From Sulfitobacter sp. S190 (GTDB taxonomy: Bacteria; Pseudomonadota; Alphaproteobacteria; Rhodobacterales; Rhodobacteraceae): a stretch of DNA of 64,000 nt. The notes under the pieces were generated by a model. That model was given only the letters and a program-made list of their open reading frames with translations. It had not been told where the DNA came from and made no database searches. The position numbers and the translations under genes are program-made. Of this stretch, positions 44,969-54,778 are shown in pieces. The stretch spans positions 2,418,001 to 2,482,000 of the forward strand of contig NZ_CP081120.1 in NCBI RefSeq assembly GCF_025141935.1, read 5' to 3'. Position 1 is the stretch's first letter; each line of letters begins with the position of its first letter.

Positions 44969-45676
44969 ATGCGCGCGGCCCTTCTGGCGGCGGTGACGGG
45001 GCTGGTGCCCCTGCCCGCCCTGGCCATCGAGTGCCGGTTGGCGCTCGCGCTGGCCATTGATGTGTCCAGTTCGGTCGACGCGCGCGAAGACACATTGCAG
45101 CGTGGCGGCGTTGTCGCCGCGTTGACCGCACCCGAGGTTGTCGCGGCGTTCTTTGCCTCCGATCTGCCGGTGGCCCTGTCGGTCTATGAATGGTCGGGCC
45201 GTTATAATCAGGAGCTGATCCTCGACTGGACGCTGATCGACGGGCGTGCCGCGCTGCTGGATGCGGCAGAGGTCGTGGCCCGTTCGAAGCGGTCCCACAA
45301 TGATTTTCCCACCGCGATGGGCTACGCGCTCGGCTATGGCGCCAAGCTGCTGGAGCGCGCGCCGCGGTGTCTGCGCAAGACGCTGGACATGGCGGGCGAC
45401 GGGCAGAGCAACGAGGGGTTTCCGCCCGCCGCGGCCTACCGCGAATTCGCGTTCGACGATGTGGTGGTCAACGGTTTGGTCGTCAATGCCGCCGATTTCG
45501 AGGGCGAAGTGGGGTTGATCGCCTTTTACAAGGCCGAGGTGGTCCACGGCCCCGGAGCGTTTGTCGAGATTGCCGACGGGTTCGAGGATTACGAGCGCGC
45601 GATGCGCCGCAAGCTGGAGCGGGAGCTGAAGCCGCCCGCCATCGGCGCGCTGGACGCGGCTGGAGATGCGGGATGA
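44969..45676 (+). CDS. DUF1194 protein 1 (von Willebrand A-like, exported)
   Basis: 235 residues with a signal peptide (about 1-18, ALLAAVTGLVPLPALA) and a VWA-like domain. The metal-ion site D-x-S-x-S is visible in IDVSSSVDARED, followed by VYEWSG, and GDGQSNEG for the other metal contacts. DUF1194 members are periplasmic and their partners unknown. The second copy follows by ATGA overlap. Confidence 0.87.
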   Translation: MRAALLAAVTGLVPLPALAIECRLALALAIDVSSSVDAREDTLQRGGVVAALTAPEVVAAFFASDLPVALSVYEWSGRYNQELILDWTLIDGRAALLDAAEVVARSKRSHNDFPTAMGYALGYGAKLLERAPRCLRKTLDMAGDGQSNEGFPPAAAYREFAFDDVVVNGLVVNAADFEGEVGLIAFYKAEVVHGPGAFVEIADGFEDYERAMRRKLERELKPPAIGALDAAGDAG

Positions 45677-46410
45677 TCCGTGCGGCGCTGCTGGCGCTGA
45701 TGGTGGCGGCAACGGGGGCGGCGGCGGATGTGTGCCGTCAGGCGCTGGCGCTGGGGCTGGATGTGTCGGGGTCGGTGGACGCGCGCGAGTACCGGTTGCA
45801 AATGGACGGGCTGGCCGATGCGCTCGACAGTGTGGCGGTGCGCACGGCCCTGCTCGAGCGCCCCGATACGCCTGTGGAACTGCTGGTGTTCGAGTGGAGC
45901 GGACCCGCGGACCAGATGACGCTGGTGCCGTGGACGCGCGTGGTGGACGGCGCGGCGGTGGACGGCATCATCGCGACCCTGCGCGGCGTGGAGCGGCGGG
46001 GCGACGCGACCCCGGGCACCGCGCTGGGTGTGGCCATGACGCTGGGGGTGCAGCACCTGTCGCAACGCGCTGCGTGCTGGCGCCGGGTTCTGGATATTTC
46101 GGGCGACGGCAAGAGCAACCTCGGCCCCCGCCCACGCGATGTCAAAACGCAGCTGGCCGCGCGGGGGGTGACGATCAACGCGCTGGTGATCGGCGCGGAT
46201 GATCCGGCCGCCGGAGACGCACGACAGGGCGATATCGCCGAGTTGTCGGCGTATTTCACCGCCGAGGTGATCGTGGGGCCCGATGCCTTCGTGGAGACCG
46301 CGCTGGGGTTCGAGGACTATGCCCGCGCCATGGAAACCAAGCTGCTGCGCGAGTTGGGCGGTATGGTGCTGTCCGGCCCCCCGTTGCGCGACAGCGTCAT
46401 CGCACGCTAG
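45673..46410 (+). CDS. DUF1194 protein 2 (von Willebrand A-like, exported)
   Basis: 245 residues and a paralogue of the previous gene. Signal peptide 1-19, MIDAS LDVSGSVDAREY, VFEWSGPADQM and ISGDGKSNLG. The pair is translationally coupled, which suggests the two proteins work together, perhaps as a dimer (inference). The start at 45673 is set by the ATGA overlap. Confidence 0.87.
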   Translation: MIRAALLALMVAATGAAADVCRQALALGLDVSGSVDAREYRLQMDGLADALDSVAVRTALLERPDTPVELLVFEWSGPADQMTLVPWTRVVDGAAVDGIIATLRGVERRGDATPGTALGVAMTLGVQHLSQRAACWRRVLDISGDGKSNLGPRPRDVKTQLAARGVTINALVIGADDPAAGDARQGDIAELSAYFTAEVIVGPDAFVETALGFEDYARAMETKLLRELGGMVLSGPPLRDSVIAR

Positions 46411-46421
46411 GGTGCGCCACC

Positions 46422-46985
46422 ATGTTGCGTTTTCTGACCCCCAAGCCGCGGCCAACTGTGGCCACGTTGCAGGCCCTTGTGCGGGCCAGCTGGGCCAAGA
46501 CCGGCCTGCCCCCTGCCGCGCCGATCGCCACGCGCCCCTACGGCGACGGATCGGTGCACGTCGAGGTGGGGGACGATGGCTTTGATCTGGTGGTCGAGGA
46601 GCGCGGTGTCGAACTGGAGCGCCAGTCGGGGCTGAGCCTGCAGGACGCGGCGGCGCGGTTCCTGATGTCCTATGCCACGGCGCACGGACAGGCGCGTGAG
46701 CTGACCGAGCGCCGCCCTCCGCAGGGCCAGAAGGCGGCGGCGGACGGGCTGTGCGAGAGCGGCTATGCGCGCTGGAACTGGATGGCCATCGCGATCCTGA
46801 CGGCGCGGCAGATTTCACCCGCTTTGGGCGCGCGGCTTTATGCGCAGTTTCACGAGACACTGGAGCATCATCCGCCGAGCGCACAGGAGCAGGCCGCACT
46901 GCGCTGGACCATCGCCCCGATCCCGCGGCGCATCGGAGACGATCACGCAGATGTTGATCCCCTTGCGCCCCCTGACCCGCTATAG
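46422..46985 (+). CDS. Hypothetical protein
   Basis: 187 residues, no signal peptide or membrane helix. A possible beta-rich N-terminal half (GSVHVEVGDDGFDLVVEERGVELER) and a helical C-terminal half with GYARWNWMAIAILTARQISPALG. The family is not recognised. It follows the DUF1194 pair closely, so it may share the transcript. Confidence 0.65.
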   Translation: MLRFLTPKPRPTVATLQALVRASWAKTGLPPAAPIATRPYGDGSVHVEVGDDGFDLVVEERGVELERQSGLSLQDAAARFLMSYATAHGQARELTERRPPQGQKAAADGLCESGYARWNWMAIAILTARQISPALGARLYAQFHETLEHHPPSAQEQAALRWTIAPIPRRIGDDHADVDPLAPPDPL

Positions 46986-47010
46986 CGGGGCCAGCGAGGG
47001 AGGAGAGTTC

Positions 47011-47469
47011 ATGATCCGGATGACGACACGGCGCAGGGCGCTGGTGACGGGAGCGGCCGCGGCATTGCTGTGGCCTGTAGCTGGGGTCGCGGCGGCGCCG
47101 GTGCGTGTGGCCGTGGACGCAAGCGGAACCGCCATCGACGGATACGACAGCCACGCCTACTGGCGTCACGGCGCTCCGCGGGTGGGCCAGACGGCGCATG
47201 TGGTGGACTGGGCCGGTGTGCCGTGGCGGTTCGAGACGGCGCAGGATGCCGCGGCCTTTGCCGCGACGCCCGATGCCTTTGCCCCGAAATTCGGCGGGTT
47301 TTGCACCCGCGCCATGTCATTCCGCAAGATCGTCAACGCCGATCCCGAAGTCTGGCGCATTTTCGAAGGCGGGCTGTACCTGTTTGCCAAACCCGTGGGC
47401 GGCACGAAATTCGATGCCGGACCTCGGGCGATGATCGCCAAGGCCCAAAGCCACTGGGACACGCTGTAA
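47011..47469 (+). CDS. YHS domain protein with Tat-like signal
   Basis: 152 residues. N-terminal TTRRRALVTGAAAALLWPVAG is a twin-arginine-type export signal ending near A29. The mature part contains YDSHAYWRHGAPRVG and the metal-binding Cys of the YHS domain in FGGFCTRAMSFRKI. YHS proteins often bind copper or other metals. GGAGAG lies upstream of the ATG. Confidence 0.82.
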   Translation: MIRMTTRRRALVTGAAAALLWPVAGVAAAPVRVAVDASGTAIDGYDSHAYWRHGAPRVGQTAHVVDWAGVPWRFETAQDAAAFAATPDAFAPKFGGFCTRAMSFRKIVNADPEVWRIFEGGLYLFAKPVGGTKFDAGPRAMIAKAQSHWDTL

Positions 47470-47488
47470 CGGGTGATCCGCATGTGCA

Positions 47489-47520
47489 CAGGGCGCCCGA
47501 AGATACCTCCGGACGCCCTG
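47489..47520. terminator. Convergent terminator-like hairpin
   Basis: CAGGGCG (47489-47495) and CGCCCTG (47514-47520) form a perfect 7-base stem between the convergent YHS and MarR genes. No T run follows. Confidence 0.45.
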
Positions 47521-47562
47521 CACTGCCTGCATGTACCCCCCTCTGAGGGATGCTGCCTGTGG

Positions 47563-48078
47563 TCAGTAGATGTATCTGATCTGGTCGGTCCAGTAGCGTT
47601 CCATCCGCTTGAGACTGTCGGTGATGTCGACGATGCCCGCCGGTCCCAGAACGCCCTTGTCCTCGAGCCCGTCGGCGTGGCGGGCGAACAGACCCGACAC
47701 CACATCGCGGATCTTGCGCCCCTTGTCGGTCAGGCGCACCCGCACCGAGCGGCGGTCGATTTCGCAGCGCTGGTGGTGCATGTAGCCCATGTCCACCAGT
47801 TTCTTGAGATTGTAGCTGACGTTGCTGCCCTGATAGTAGCCGCGGCTTTTCAATTCGCCCGCGGTCACTTCGTTATCGCCGATGTTGAACAGCAACAGCG
47901 CCTGAACCGCGTTGATTTCCAGCACCCCGACACGTTCGAACTCATCCTTGATGACATCCAGCAGCAGCCGGTGCAGGCGTTCGACCAGCGACAGCGCCTC
48001 CAGATAGCCGACCATAAACCCCTTGTTGCCGACTGCGGGCGGCGCTTGGGGAATGTCGATGTGATCCTGTAAACTCAT
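47563..48078 (-). CDS. MarR family winged-helix regulator (LdtR-like)
   Basis: 171 residues. The DNA-binding core LKSRGYYQGSNVSYNLKKLVDMGYMHHQRCEIDRRSVRVRLTDKG is a clear MarR winged helix. Longer than classic MarR because of N- and C-terminal helices; the alphaproteobacterial LdtR group, which controls cell-wall and stress genes, has this form. GGAGAG lies seven bases upstream of the ATG at 48078. Confidence 0.88.
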   Translation of the reverse strand: MSLQDHIDIPQAPPAVGNKGFMVGYLEALSLVERLHRLLLDVIKDEFERVGVLEINAVQALLLFNIGDNEVTAGELKSRGYYQGSNVSYNLKKLVDMGYMHHQRCEIDRRSVRVRLTDKGRKIRDVVSGLFARHADGLEDKGVLGPAGIVDITDSLKRMERYWTDQIRYIY

Positions 48079-48151
48079 TATGCTCTCCAACCTTTTGGCT
48101 GTGTCGGAGATTGAAGAATAAATCAGAATATTTCGTTAAACGCGTATCGTA

Positions 48152-48448
48152 TTATCCGTGGATGCCCGCGACGTGACTCTGGATGTCCGAAACCATTGCG
48201 CCGTATGGGTCTTTTGCGGGGACCTGGCCGGTGACCCACTGGTAAAGATCGTGATCGTTTTCGTTCAGAAGCCGGTCATAGAGATCCAGATCCTGCACCG
48301 TCATCGCGGCCAGACGGTCCCGCGCGTAGGCCGATAGAATCAGGTCCATTTCCTTGATCCCGCGGCGCATCGATCGCATGACCAGCCGCTTTTCGCGCGT
48401 TTCGCGGGTTTCGTCGGCGGGCGGCGTGGGGTGCGGCAATTCGATCAT
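48152..48448 (-). CDS. sdhE: SdhE-like FAD assembly factor
   Basis: 98-residue small protein of the SdhE/SDHAF2 family that helps attach FAD to succinate dehydrogenase. The R-G-x-x-E motif is visible in RSMRRGIKEMDLILSAYA, followed by DLDLYDRLLNENDHDLYQWVTGQ. The sdh genes are not in this window. ATGA overlap with the upstream regulator gene. Confidence 0.9.
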   Translation of the reverse strand: MIELPHPTPPADETRETREKRLVMRSMRRGIKEMDLILSAYARDRLAAMTVQDLDLYDRLLNENDHDLYQWVTGQVPAKDPYGAMVSDIQSHVAGIHG

Positions 48449-48867
48449 GCGCCGTCTTTCAGCATCACGCGCAACCGTTTTTCGAGCCGTCCGACGTGTT
48501 TTGCCGTCTCGGACAGTTCGACCCGCAGATCGCGCAGTTCGCCCAGCACGTCCGAGGCGCCTTCGGGCAGGGTGCCGCCCGCTTCGGGGCCATCGAGCCC
48601 TTCGCCTTCGCCGTTGATGAGCCACATCATCGACACGTTGAGCAGACCGGCCAGCATTTGCAGCCGGTTGGCGCGCGGCTCGGACAGATCGTTTTCCCAG
48701 CCGCGCAGGGTGGCCAGCCGCACGCCGAGCCGCCGGGCGAGAATCGTTTGTGTCATGCCGGCCGCTTCGCGCGCCGCGGCGACCCGGTCGCCAAAGGTGG
48801 CCATGTCGGGCCCGTACCAGTCCACTTCGGGGGTGTCGGTTGGTCCATTTGCAGTGGTGTCGGCCAT
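48445..48867 (-). CDS. XRE-type helix-turn-helix regulator
   Basis: 140 residues. The helix-turn-helix spans about residues 24-78: FGDRVAAAREAAGMTQTILARRLGVRLATLRGWENDLSEPRANRL. The C-terminal part is a possible coiled coil (LGELRDLRVELSETAKHVGRLEKRL). Its target is unknown. It lies upstream of the sdhE-like gene and is divergent from the aspartate aminotransferase gene. Confidence 0.88.
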   Translation of the reverse strand: MADTTANGPTDTPEVDWYGPDMATFGDRVAAAREAAGMTQTILARRLGVRLATLRGWENDLSEPRANRLQMLAGLLNVSMMWLINGEGEGLDGPEAGGTLPEGASDVLGELRDLRVELSETAKHVGRLEKRLRVMLKDGA

Positions 48868-48945
48868 AGAACTCTCCTGTCGGGGCGGATGTCGCTTGAT
48901 CGTCGAATGGGCCGCCCCTACACAGGGGGCGGGACCTACACATAG

Positions 48946-50163
<1,218 letters not shown>

Positions 50164-50176
50164 CGACCGCGCGGTG

Positions 50177-50201
50177 CAGGAGGCGGGGCTATCGCCTCCT
50201 G
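50177..50201 (+). terminator. Hairpin after the aspartate aminotransferase gene
   Basis: CAGGAGGCG and CGCCTCCTG form a perfect 9-base stem 13 bases after the stop. No T run follows. Confidence 0.5.
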
Positions 50202-50263
50202 TCGCCGCGTGATACATGCGGGAACCAACCGCAGATTGAACCCAGTTTGGCAGGACAGGCAGC

Positions 50264-50665
50264 ATGGCAGGCGCGCTCCCCGAATATTACTTTCGCGTTC
50301 GTGAGAACGGGGCGTTCGCGTTCCGGCTGGATACCGAAAACCGCCAGCGCCGGATCGAGATGGACCAGATCGCCGTCGTCAACATGCGCAGTGGCGAGAT
50401 CAAACCCCACGGCGACCGGACCCTGACCGAAGCCGATATCGCCGCGATCACCGAATGGATGGAAGAGCGCGCGCAGGTGCTGGCGCACCGCGACATCGAC
50501 GACATCCACCGCGCGGTTGACTACCTCAACCTGACGACCCACTGGGCGCAATCGCGGGCCACCGATGCACAGCTGGACGCCGTGACCGACCGGTTGCTGC
50601 TGGCGATGCACGATCTGCGGGCCACGCTGGTGCGCAAGAAGGCCGACAGGCTGACCAAGGACTAG
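50264..50665 (+). CDS. Conserved-looking hypothetical protein
   Basis: 133 residues, mostly helical and charged. N-terminus LPEYYFRVRENGAFAFRLDTENRQRRIEM may form a beta sheet; the rest is predicted helical (ITEWMEERAQVL, ATDAQLDAVTDRLLLAMHDL). No known motif. Its 3' end overlaps the convergent MATE gene by 4 bases. Confidence 0.7.
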   Translation: MAGALPEYYFRVRENGAFAFRLDTENRQRRIEMDQIAVVNMRSGEIKPHGDRTLTEADIAAITEWMEERAQVLAHRDIDDIHRAVDYLNLTTHWAQSRATDAQLDAVTDRLLLAMHDLRATLVRKKADRLTKD

Positions 50666-52041
50666 ACCGCGCGCACGTCGCCCGCGTTTCCTTTGATCCC
50701 TGGCAGGACCGTGCGCCAGAACCGGGTGTTCAGCAGGATCGCCGCGACGCCGAGCCCGATGCCCAGACCCGCCCAGACGCCGATCCCGTCGAAGCCCATC
50801 CAGAAGCCCAGCAGATACGAGCACGGCACGCCGATGACCCAATAGCTGAACGTGGCATAGACCATCGGCAGCGTGGTGTCCTGCACCCCGCGCAAGACGC
50901 CCAGACCGATCGCCTGTGCCCCGTCGACAAGCTGGAACAGCCCCGCCATGAACAGGATGCCGACCCCGATCTGCAGGATTTCGACCTTGGCGGGTTCGCT
51001 TTCGAGAATGAAGATGCCGATGAGCCATTCGGGGTAGAGGAAGAACACAGCCACCGTCACCACCGAAAACAGCAGCGACAGCGCCGTGGCGACCGCGGCA
51101 CCCCGTGCCAGATGACGCGGGTCGTGCCGCCCGTAGGCGTTGCCCGCCCGCACCGTTGCGGCATTGCTGAGCCCCAGATGCACCATGAACGTCAGCGAGG
51201 CCAGTTGAACCGCGATCCCGTGCGCGGCCAGCGGCACCGTCCCCAGCCAGCCCATCATGATCGCAGAGGCCGCGAACAGCCCCACTTCGCTCAGCGAGGT
51301 GATGGAGATCGGCAGGCCCAGCGTGAACACCCGCTTGAGCATATCCACATCCTTGGCCCAGAGCCTGCGAAAGAGGTCGTGTTCGGGCAGCCGCATCCGC
51401 ACGTAGATCACCACGCCCACCAGCGACACCACCTGTGTGCACAGCGAGGCAACGGCCGCCCCGCGGATGCCCATTTCGGGCGCACCCCAATTGCCGAAGA
51501 TGAGCGCGTAGTTCACGACGGCGTTCACGAGGGCCGCAAGCACGGTGATCCAAAGCACGATCTGCGTGCGCTCCAGCGCGGCGAGATAGGATTTCAGCAC
51601 CATCACGAACAGCGCCGGCAAAATCCCCCAGCCCGCCACCGTGAGGTAGGTCGCGGCCTGTGCCACCACCGCTTCTTCCTGTCCGATCAGCCGCAGGATC
51701 GGACCGGCAAAGAGCATCGCGGGCAGCGCCAGCAGGGCAAAACCGAAGCTGAGCCAGAGCCCCATGCGCGTGGCCCTGCGGATGGAGGTTTCATCGTCTT
51801 CGGCGGCAAAGCTGGCGACCATGGGCATCACCGCCCATGCGTATCCCGAGCCGAAGATGAAGAGCACGAAAAAGAAGGTTGAGGCCAGCGTCACCGCGGC
51901 CAGTTCCTCGACCCCGTACCAACCCAGCATGACCGTATCCGTCACGCCGATCGCCATCTGCGCCAGATGTCCGCCGATGAGCGGCAGCCCGAGGACCGAC
52001 AACGCCTTGGCGTGGGCCGGGAAGGTCATGTGCTTGTGCAT
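50662..52041 (-). CDS. MATE family efflux transporter
   Basis: 459 residues with about twelve transmembrane helices in two halves. Begins KALSVLGLPLIGGHLAQMAIGVTDTVMLGWYG, typical of NorM-type Na+/H+-coupled multidrug exporters. The second half repeats the pattern with LGLPISITSLSEVGLFAAS. Substrate unknown. Start 52041 or 52029. Confidence 0.9.
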   Translation of the reverse strand: MHKHMTFPAHAKALSVLGLPLIGGHLAQMAIGVTDTVMLGWYGVEELAAVTLASTFFFVLFIFGSGYAWAVMPMVASFAAEDDETSIRRATRMGLWLSFGFALLALPAMLFAGPILRLIGQEEAVVAQAATYLTVAGWGILPALFVMVLKSYLAALERTQIVLWITVLAALVNAVVNYALIFGNWGAPEMGIRGAAVASLCTQVVSLVGVVIYVRMRLPEHDLFRRLWAKDVDMLKRVFTLGLPISITSLSEVGLFAASAIMMGWLGTVPLAAHGIAVQLASLTFMVHLGLSNAATVRAGNAYGRHDPRHLARGAAVATALSLLFSVVTVAVFFLYPEWLIGIFILESEPAKVEILQIGVGILFMAGLFQLVDGAQAIGLGVLRGVQDTTLPMVYATFSYWVIGVPCSYLLGFWMGFDGIGVWAGLGIGLGVAAILLNTRFWRTVLPGIKGNAGDVRAV

Positions 52042-52120
52042 GTCTTCCCCTCTACGCCCCGACCCGCCGCATGGGAAGAGCCAACTTGCGCCTGCCCTTC
52101 GGGGGCGGCACAGTCGCGGG

Positions 52121-53287
52121 ATGGAACACCACAACCGCGTCGATCTTGTCAGCCCCTTTGCCCCAACCCTTGCGCGGCGGGGGCACTGTGCCGTGGGCGT
52201 GCAGACCGTGCAGCTGACGTTGCGCGATCAGCCCGATGTCGCGGCGGGTGACCTGCGTGGCCACGACCGCCCCCTGACCGTCGAGCTGTGGTATCCGGCG
52301 GTGGCGGGCAGCGGCACGCCAGCCGCTTATGAGGTGACCCTGCGCTGCGGCGTGCGCCGCGCCGCCCTTTACGGGTCCGCGCAGCGCGGGGCAACGCCTG
52401 TGGGGGCGCCTGCGCCGGTCGTCCTGATCAGCCACGGATACCCCGGCAGCCGGTATTTGCTGGTGCATCTGGCCGAAGCCTTCGCCAGTCACGGGTTCAT
52501 CGTGGCCGCCGCCGATCACGCGGGCAGCACCTATGACGATCTGCGCGACTTTGGCGAGACGCTGCTGCACCGTCCGCTGGACCAGATGGGGCTTCTGGAT
52601 GCGCTGGCGCGGCTGGAGGGGCCGCTGGGGGCGATGATGCAGACCGACAGATGCGGTCTGGTCGGCTATTCCATGGGCGGCTACGGCGCGTTGGTGTCGG
52701 CGGGTGCCGGGGTCAACCGCGCGGCGCTCGACTTTGAACGCGCCCCTCCCGGCGGGATGCTGGCCGTCCACCGTGCGGGCAGCGACACCCATGCGGCGCT
52801 GCGCGACCCGCGGCTGAAGGCGATTGTGCCCATCGGCCCTTGGGGGGGAGGATTTGGCATGTGGGACGCCGACGCGTTGGCGCAGATCGAGATCCCCGCG
52901 CTGATCATGGCGGGCACGCGCGATGACGTGTCGAATTACGCCGGGATGCGCCATCTGTTTGACGCGATGACCGGCACCGGGCGCCATTTGCTGAGCTTCG
53001 AGGGGGCGGGCCACAATGCCGCCGCCCCCCACCCCGCGCCCGCCGAGGCGTGGCAATTTTCGCCCGCGTTGGGCCGTGCGCCGTTCGACCATTATGCCGA
53101 TCCGGTGTGGGACACCCTGCGCATGAACAACATCGCCCAGCATTTCGCGGTGGCCTTTCTGGGCCGGCATTTGTCGGGGGATACCGCGATGGACCGCTAT
53201 CTCGACGGTGTGTCATGGTCCGGATTTGCCGAAGGCACCGCCACGGGATTGCGGTTCGAGACCCATGAAAAAGGAGCGCCCCTATGA
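52121..53287 (+). CDS. Alpha/beta hydrolase (dienelactone/lipase-like)
   Basis: 388 residues. Oxyanion sequence VVLISHGYPGSRYLLVHLAEAFASHG, nucleophile elbow VGYSMGGYG, Asp in IMAGTRDDVSNY and His in FEGAGHNAA. The length and ordering resemble platelet-activating-factor-acetylhydrolase-like hydrolases. Coupled by overlap to the next hydrolase gene, so the two may act in one pathway. Confidence 0.83.
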   Translation: MEHHNRVDLVSPFAPTLARRGHCAVGVQTVQLTLRDQPDVAAGDLRGHDRPLTVELWYPAVAGSGTPAAYEVTLRCGVRRAALYGSAQRGATPVGAPAPVVLISHGYPGSRYLLVHLAEAFASHGFIVAAADHAGSTYDDLRDFGETLLHRPLDQMGLLDALARLEGPLGAMMQTDRCGLVGYSMGGYGALVSAGAGVNRAALDFERAPPGGMLAVHRAGSDTHAALRDPRLKAIVPIGPWGGGFGMWDADALAQIEIPALIMAGTRDDVSNYAGMRHLFDAMTGTGRHLLSFEGAGHNAAAPHPAPAEAWQFSPALGRAPFDHYADPVWDTLRMNNIAQHFAVAFLGRHLSGDTAMDRYLDGVSWSGFAEGTATGLRFETHEKGAPL

Positions 53288-54150
53288 TGTGGACAGAGAC
53301 GGTCGAGTTGGGCGGGCAGCCGTTTTTCCTCCGCCATTGGGGCCGCGAGGACGCGCCCAGGCTGCTGATGTTGCACGGGTTTCCAGAGTATAGCGGCGGT
53401 TGGGCCGAACTCGCACCCCTGCTGGCCGAGCGGTTTCACTGCATCGCGCCAGACCAGCGGGGCAACGGCCAGAGCTGGCGACCGGCGGAGGTGGCCGATT
53501 ACCGCACATCGCTGCTCGTGGGTGATATGGTGGCGCTGATCGGGGAGGAGCCGGTGTATCTGCTGGGCCATGACTGGGGGGCGTCGGTCGCCTATGCGCT
53601 CACGATGACGCGGCCCGATCTGATCCGCAAGCTGGTGATCCTGAACGGGGTGCATCCGCTGCCGTTCCAGCGGGCGCTGGCGGCGGGCGGGCCGCAGACC
53701 GATGCGTCGCAGTACATCCATTACCTGCGCGCGCCGGGGTCCGAGACCCAGCTGGCGGCGGATGATTTTGCCAAGCTGATGGATCTGTTTTCGGCCAAGA
53801 TGGATGTGTCGTGGCTGCGCGGCGAGACGCTGGCGGGCTACAAGGCCGCGTGGCGCGATGCGGCGGGGCTGGGGGCGATGATCAACTGGTACCGCGCCTC
53901 GCCCCTGCGGTTGGGCGGGCCCGGTGAGGCGCTGGCCGATCCGCCGCAGTTCGATGCCGACCGGATGCGCATCACGGTGCCCCATCTGCTGGTCTGGGGC
54001 ACCGGCGACACCGCGCTGTTGCCCGAGGCGCTGGAGGGGCTGGAGGCGCTGGCCCCCGATCTGACGCGGGTGGACATCGCGGGGGCCGATCACTGGCTGC
54101 ACCACCAAAAGCCGCGCGAAGTGGCGCGGGCGATCCTCGACTGGATCTAG
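53284..54150 (+). CDS. Epoxide-hydrolase-like alpha/beta hydrolase
   Basis: 288 residues. Here the nucleophile is Asp in LLGHDWGASVAYA, preceded by HGFPEYSGGW and followed by a cap domain; the C-terminal His lies in GADHWLHHQ. This is the epoxide hydrolase/haloalkane dehalogenase pattern. The start overlaps the upstream stop. Convergent with and overlapping the AhpD-like gene by 4 bases. Confidence 0.87.
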   Translation: MMWTETVELGGQPFFLRHWGREDAPRLLMLHGFPEYSGGWAELAPLLAERFHCIAPDQRGNGQSWRPAEVADYRTSLLVGDMVALIGEEPVYLLGHDWGASVAYALTMTRPDLIRKLVILNGVHPLPFQRALAAGGPQTDASQYIHYLRAPGSETQLAADDFAKLMDLFSAKMDVSWLRGETLAGYKAAWRDAAGLGAMINWYRASPLRLGGPGEALADPPQFDADRMRITVPHLLVWGTGDTALLPEALEGLEALAPDLTRVDIAGADHWLHHQKPREVARAILDWI

Positions 54151-54755
54151 TGGTGGCCCCAATCGTCGGGGTCGTCCGAATTGCCGGGGCTGAGCCCGAT
54201 CACATCGCCGTCGGTCGAGCAGCCCAGCCCCAGCACGGTGCGGTTGGCATAGCCGAAATAGGCGGTGACCTGATTGATCTCGAGGATCTGGCCGTCGTCC
54301 CAGCCCGCCATGCGCAGCGCCTCGACATCGGCGGCGTCCATATCGGCGGGGGTTTGGGTCAGTCGCTGGGCGTAGCGCAGGGCCGCCTGCTGGGCGGCAT
54401 CGAGCGGTGTGCCGCCCACGTCGCCCGCCGCCAGCGCCGCCCGCAGCGCATCCGCCCGCGCGTCATCGTCCAGCAGCCGTTTGAGACCGGCAAAGTGGTG
54501 CTCCACGCAATACGCGCAGTCGTTGAGCGACGAAACCCAGACGCCCAGCGTTTCCAAAAACCACTTGGGCACCGTGTTGGCCGAATGGTGCAGCACGTGT
54601 TTGTAAAGTGCCATGTGCCCTTCCATCGTGTGGGGCCGCAGGCTGTGCATCATCATGATGTTGTCGACGTTGTTGCCCGGCCCCGTCACGCGGTCGTAGA
54701 GCTGGCGTAGCTTGCCGGTGGCGGCGTCGAAGGGGATTGTCTTGATCCAGGCCAT
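54147..54755 (-). CDS. AhpD-like peroxidase-related protein (carboxymuconolactone decarboxylase fold)
   Basis: 202 residues, all helical. The redox motif CAYCVEHH lies in WVSSLNDCAYCVEHHFAGLKRLL, matching AhpD-type C-x-x-C-x-x-x-H. The C-terminal INQVTAYFGYANRTVLGLG is typical of the peroxidase-related subgroup. It would use thiol redox chemistry. It follows dddL closely on the same strand (24 bases), so it may be coexpressed. Confidence 0.85.
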   Translation of the reverse strand: MAWIKTIPFDAATGKLRQLYDRVTGPGNNVDNIMMMHSLRPHTMEGHMALYKHVLHHSANTVPKWFLETLGVWVSSLNDCAYCVEHHFAGLKRLLDDDARADALRAALAAGDVGGTPLDAAQQAALRYAQRLTQTPADMDAADVEALRMAGWDDGQILEINQVTAYFGYANRTVLGLGCSTDGDVIGLSPGNSDDPDDWGHH

Positions 54756-54778
54756 GGGGGGTGCTTTCCGGTTGGGGG

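Noticed and set aside
45589..47199. 536-residue minus-strand frame opposite the DUF1194 and YHS genes
   Set aside because: Arg/Pro/Ser-rich shadow without a ribosome site; the plus-strand genes have clear families.
51764..52120. N-terminal extension of the hydrolase at 52121
   Set aside because: The extension is antisense to the MATE gene and has no hydrolase similarity; ATG 52121 fits the family.
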